Source of the DNA: an uncultured Nannocystaceae bacterium
GTDB taxonomy: Bacteria; Myxococcota_A; Polyangia; Nannocystales; Nannocystaceae
NCBI GenBank assembly: GCA_938084085.1
Contig: CALKDV010000417.1
Span: 1 to 8,048 of the forward strand
Direction: 5' to 3'
Length of the DNA: 8,048 bases
The translations under genes were made by a program, and so were the position numbers. This document shows positions 6,977-8,048 of this stretch, piece by piece. How positions within the stretch are numbered: position 1 is the stretch's first letter; every line of letters starts with the position of its first letter. Below the pieces are notes generated by a model. It was not told the DNA's origin, ran no database searches, and saw only the letters and a list, made by a program, of their open reading frames with translations.

Positions 6977-7227
6977 GCGAGACTCCGATGTTCGATGAAC
7001 TTCAAAATCGCGATGGTGGCGATGAAGTTGATCAGCGCGTAGACCAGGGCCGTATCGAGAAAGAAGCCGGGCTCGCTAAAGAACCCAAATTGGCAGACAA
7101 GGATAACCGCGCAGGTGCCAGCCGAGTTGACGGCGAGGATTCGATCATAAATCGTTGGACCCTTGATGGCGCGGAACAATATGATCGCCACGGCGACGAT
7201 GAGGAAGGTGGCCGTGAGGAGCTTCAC
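6973..7227 (-). CDS. mnhF: Na+/H+ antiporter subunit F (MnhF/MrpF)
   Basis: An 84-residue protein with three membrane helices, matching MnhF in length and in the conserved motif FRAIKGPTIYDRILAVNSAG (18-37), which contains the family's GPT..DR element with D28. The GTG at 7227 overlaps the mnhE stop (GTGA), and AAGGAG stands 7 bases upstream, so the start is well supported. It is a small core subunit placed between MnhE and MnhG, as in nearly all Mrp clusters. Confidence 0.95.
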   Translation of the reverse strand: MKLLTATFLIVAVAIILFRAIKGPTIYDRILAVNSAGTCAVILVCQFGFFSEPGFFLDTALVYALINFIATIAILKFIEHRSLA

Positions 7228-7703
7228 CGCGGATCTCCTTCCAGTTTCGTGGCTCTGCGAAGCATCTCACCAGACTCCAGATCCGCCTGAAAGGATCCGT
7301 CCACCGCGTGGACGACCACCCGCTGGTCGTCCGCTTCGATGCTGACGGTGCCGGGGGTGAGGGTGATGGAGTTGGCGAAGGAGGCGAGCCCGAACCCCGA
7401 GTGCAGCTTGTGCTTGTGCTCTCGCACCGACGGGGTGATGTGGAGTTCTTGGCTCCACACCAGGCGCCCCACAGCGATATTGGACGAGAGGATCTCTCGA
7501 AACAGCCACGGGAGGTAGCGGGCTGCGGCCGCGGAGCGCTCGTAGGGGAATCCCTCCTGATCGCAGATGCCCAGTCGCATGGCGAGCCCCGTGGTGGCCG
7601 CGCTCGCGACGAGGCCTGCGGTCATGAGGAACGCGCTGTCAATTTGACCTGAGAGCGCCACGTAAAACGCGAACAGAGCGACGAATAGTACGAGGGGGCG
7701 CAT
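7224..7703 (-). CDS. mnhE: Na+/H+ antiporter subunit E (MnhE/MrpE), first gene of the operon
   Basis: A 159-residue protein of the MnhE family. Two N-terminal hydrophobic segments (about 4-18 and 23-43) are followed by an amphipathic region with YLPWLFREILSSNIAVGRLVW (63-83) and a soluble C-terminal domain with the diagnostic FANSITLTPGTVSIE at 109-123 and VVVHAVDGS at 129-137. The ATG at 7703 gives the normal family length of about 160 residues. The frame stays open upstream to 7943, but the extra 80 residues (polar, Pro/Ser-rich, no helix) do not resemble MnhE and run into the divergent region. No good Shine-Dalgarno precedes 7703, so translation initiation here may be weak or unusual. As the first gene it defines the operon leader. 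Confidence 0.93.
   Translation of the reverse strand: MRPLVLFVALFAFYVALSGQIDSAFLMTAGLVASAATTGLAMRLGICDQEGFPYERSAAAARYLPWLFREILSSNIAVGRLVWSQELHITPSVREHKHKLHSGFGLASFANSITLTPGTVSIEADDQRVVVHAVDGSFQADLESGEMLRRATKLEGDPR
7235..7240 (-). promoter_or_regulatory. Ribosome binding site of mnhF
   Basis: AAGGAG on the minus strand, 7 bases before the GTG start at 7227 and inside the end of mnhE. It supports GTG as the real start of mnhF. Confidence 0.75.
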
Positions 7704-7720
7704 AGACCGACTACCAACGG

Positions 7721-7752
7721 CGGGAGGCGTGTGGACCGTGCCATGCCTCCCG
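7721..7752. repeat. Inverted repeat upstream of mnhE, possible operator or leader hairpin
   Basis: Perfect 8-bp arms CGGGAGGC (7721-7728) and GCCTCCCG (7745-7752) with 16 bases between, ending 18 bases before the mnhE ATG. It is the clearest symmetry in the only intergenic region of the window. A two-turn spacing of the arms would suit a dimeric regulator, and the same bases could form a hairpin in the mnhE leader. No T-run follows, so it is not a typical intrinsic terminator. The function is inference. Confidence 0.4.
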
Positions 7753-7762
7753 TTTCGCCCGT

Positions 7763-7792
7763 AGTGTAGGGCTTCAAGGGGACCAGTGACTA
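7763..7792 (-). promoter_or_regulatory. Weak candidate sigma-70-type promoter for the mnh operon
   Basis: On the minus strand, TAGTCA (7792-7787) and TACACT (7768-7763) match the -35 and -10 consensus at four of six positions each, with an 18-base spacer. Transcription would begin about 50 bases before the mnhE ATG and include the inverted repeat. The match is weak and the organism's promoter rules are unknown, but any operon promoter should lie in this region. Confidence 0.2.
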
Positions 7793-7875
7793 GACCCAGA
7801 TCGGAAACTGTGGCCGATGGCTTGATAGGGACGGGAGACTGCGGTAACCGATCGGCCTTGAATCCGCTCGAAATC

Positions 7876-8048
7876 ATGACCCGAAGGCACCTGGGCTGGG
7901 AAAACTTGCAGCAGGCTGTGCTCGGAGAGTTTTGCGCGCCCATGTGCCGTGACGCCGACCAACTCGCGGAGGTGATGTCGCCGTTGCCCTCAATGGAAGT
8001 CGCCCGGGCTTGCTTCGAGCTGCAAGACCGGCTGGACGCGGCGCTTGA
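7876..8048 (+). CDS. Divergent unrecognised protein, N-terminal part only
   Basis: An open plus-strand frame leaving the window on the right. From the ATG at 7876 it gives at least 57 residues, beginning MTRRHLGWENLQQAVLGEF and ending with EVARACFELQDRLDAAL. It looks soluble and helical, with no membrane segment or motif I recognise. Third codon positions are strongly G/C from 7876 on, as in the mnh genes, which supports coding. The frame is open back to 7765, and a GTG at 7786 with AAGGGGA 4 bases upstream would add 30 residues, but codon use in that stretch is less biased. No clear Shine-Dalgarno precedes 7876, so the start is uncertain. It is transcribed away from the mnh operon. Its position would suit a regulator, but nothing in the sequence shows that. 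Confidence 0.5.
   Translation, partial: MTRRHLGWENLQQAVLGEFCAPMCRDADQLAEVMSPLPSMEVARACFELQDRLDAAL

Noticed and set aside
7822..7850. TTGATA-N17-TAACCG as a plus-strand promoter for the divergent gene
   Set aside because: The -35 part is fair, but the -10 part matches only two of six consensus bases.
7848..7855. Perfect 8-bp palindrome CCGATCGG upstream of the divergent gene
   Set aside because: Palindromes of this length are common by chance in GC-rich DNA and nothing ties it to a start or promoter.
7704..7943. N-terminal extension of mnhE by 80 residues
   Set aside because: The extension has no helix and no similarity to the MnhE family, crosses the divergent region, and would double the non-conserved length. 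ATG at 7703 gives the normal size.
7774..7962. Minus-strand frame of 62 codons in the divergent region
   Set aside because: No Shine-Dalgarno, no coding-like codon use, no recognisable motif, and it conflicts with the better plus-strand frame.

Overview
The window holds nine genes and part of a tenth. Nine lie head to tail on the minus strand, packed edge to edge, and encode membrane subunits of an Mrp/Mnh-type multisubunit cation/proton antiporter, a family related to complex I and to membrane-bound hydrogenases. Read from the right, the order is mnhE (7703), mnhF, mnhG, a fused MbhD-MbhE protein (the part that forms the C-terminus of MrpA in the classic system), mnhB, mnhC, mnhD, a second large antiporter-like subunit, a small unrecognised two-helix membrane protein, and a third large antiporter-like subunit that runs off the left edge. 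This is not the classic mrpABCDEFG order. It follows the order of the antiporter module in archaeal membrane-bound hydrogenase and related clusters (E-F-G-D/E-B-C-D).

Almost every junction is a stop/start overlap (GTGA, ATGA, TAATG, or an 8-base overlap), so the nine genes read as one translationally coupled operon. Four of the internal starts are GTG. The only intergenic space is to the right of mnhE, where an 8+8 bp inverted repeat and a weak promoter-like pair sit between mnhE and a divergent plus-strand frame that leaves the window on the right.

How the genes work together (from knowledge of the family): the three large subunits each carry the fold of complex I subunits NuoL/M/N, with a glutamate in TM5 and lysines or histidines along the membrane axis. 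MnhB, C, F, G and MbhD-E form the connecting and sodium/proton-handling part, and MnhE is a peripheral membrane subunit with a cytoplasmic domain. The complex would exchange Na+ (or another monovalent cation) for H+, unless an electron-input module lies outside the window. Two points stand out. The third large subunit has Asn where the TM7 Lys should be. The small protein between the second and third large subunits is an unassigned candidate subunit with a very acidic N-terminus.

The DNA is GC-rich with strong G/C preference at third codon positions, and Shine-Dalgarno sequences are common. The proteins are not globally acidic, which argues against a haloarchaeon. A high-GC bacterium, possibly from the old deltaproteobacterial/myxobacterial groups, is a guess from operon style only. 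No RNA gene, insertion sequence, CRISPR array or terminator was seen.
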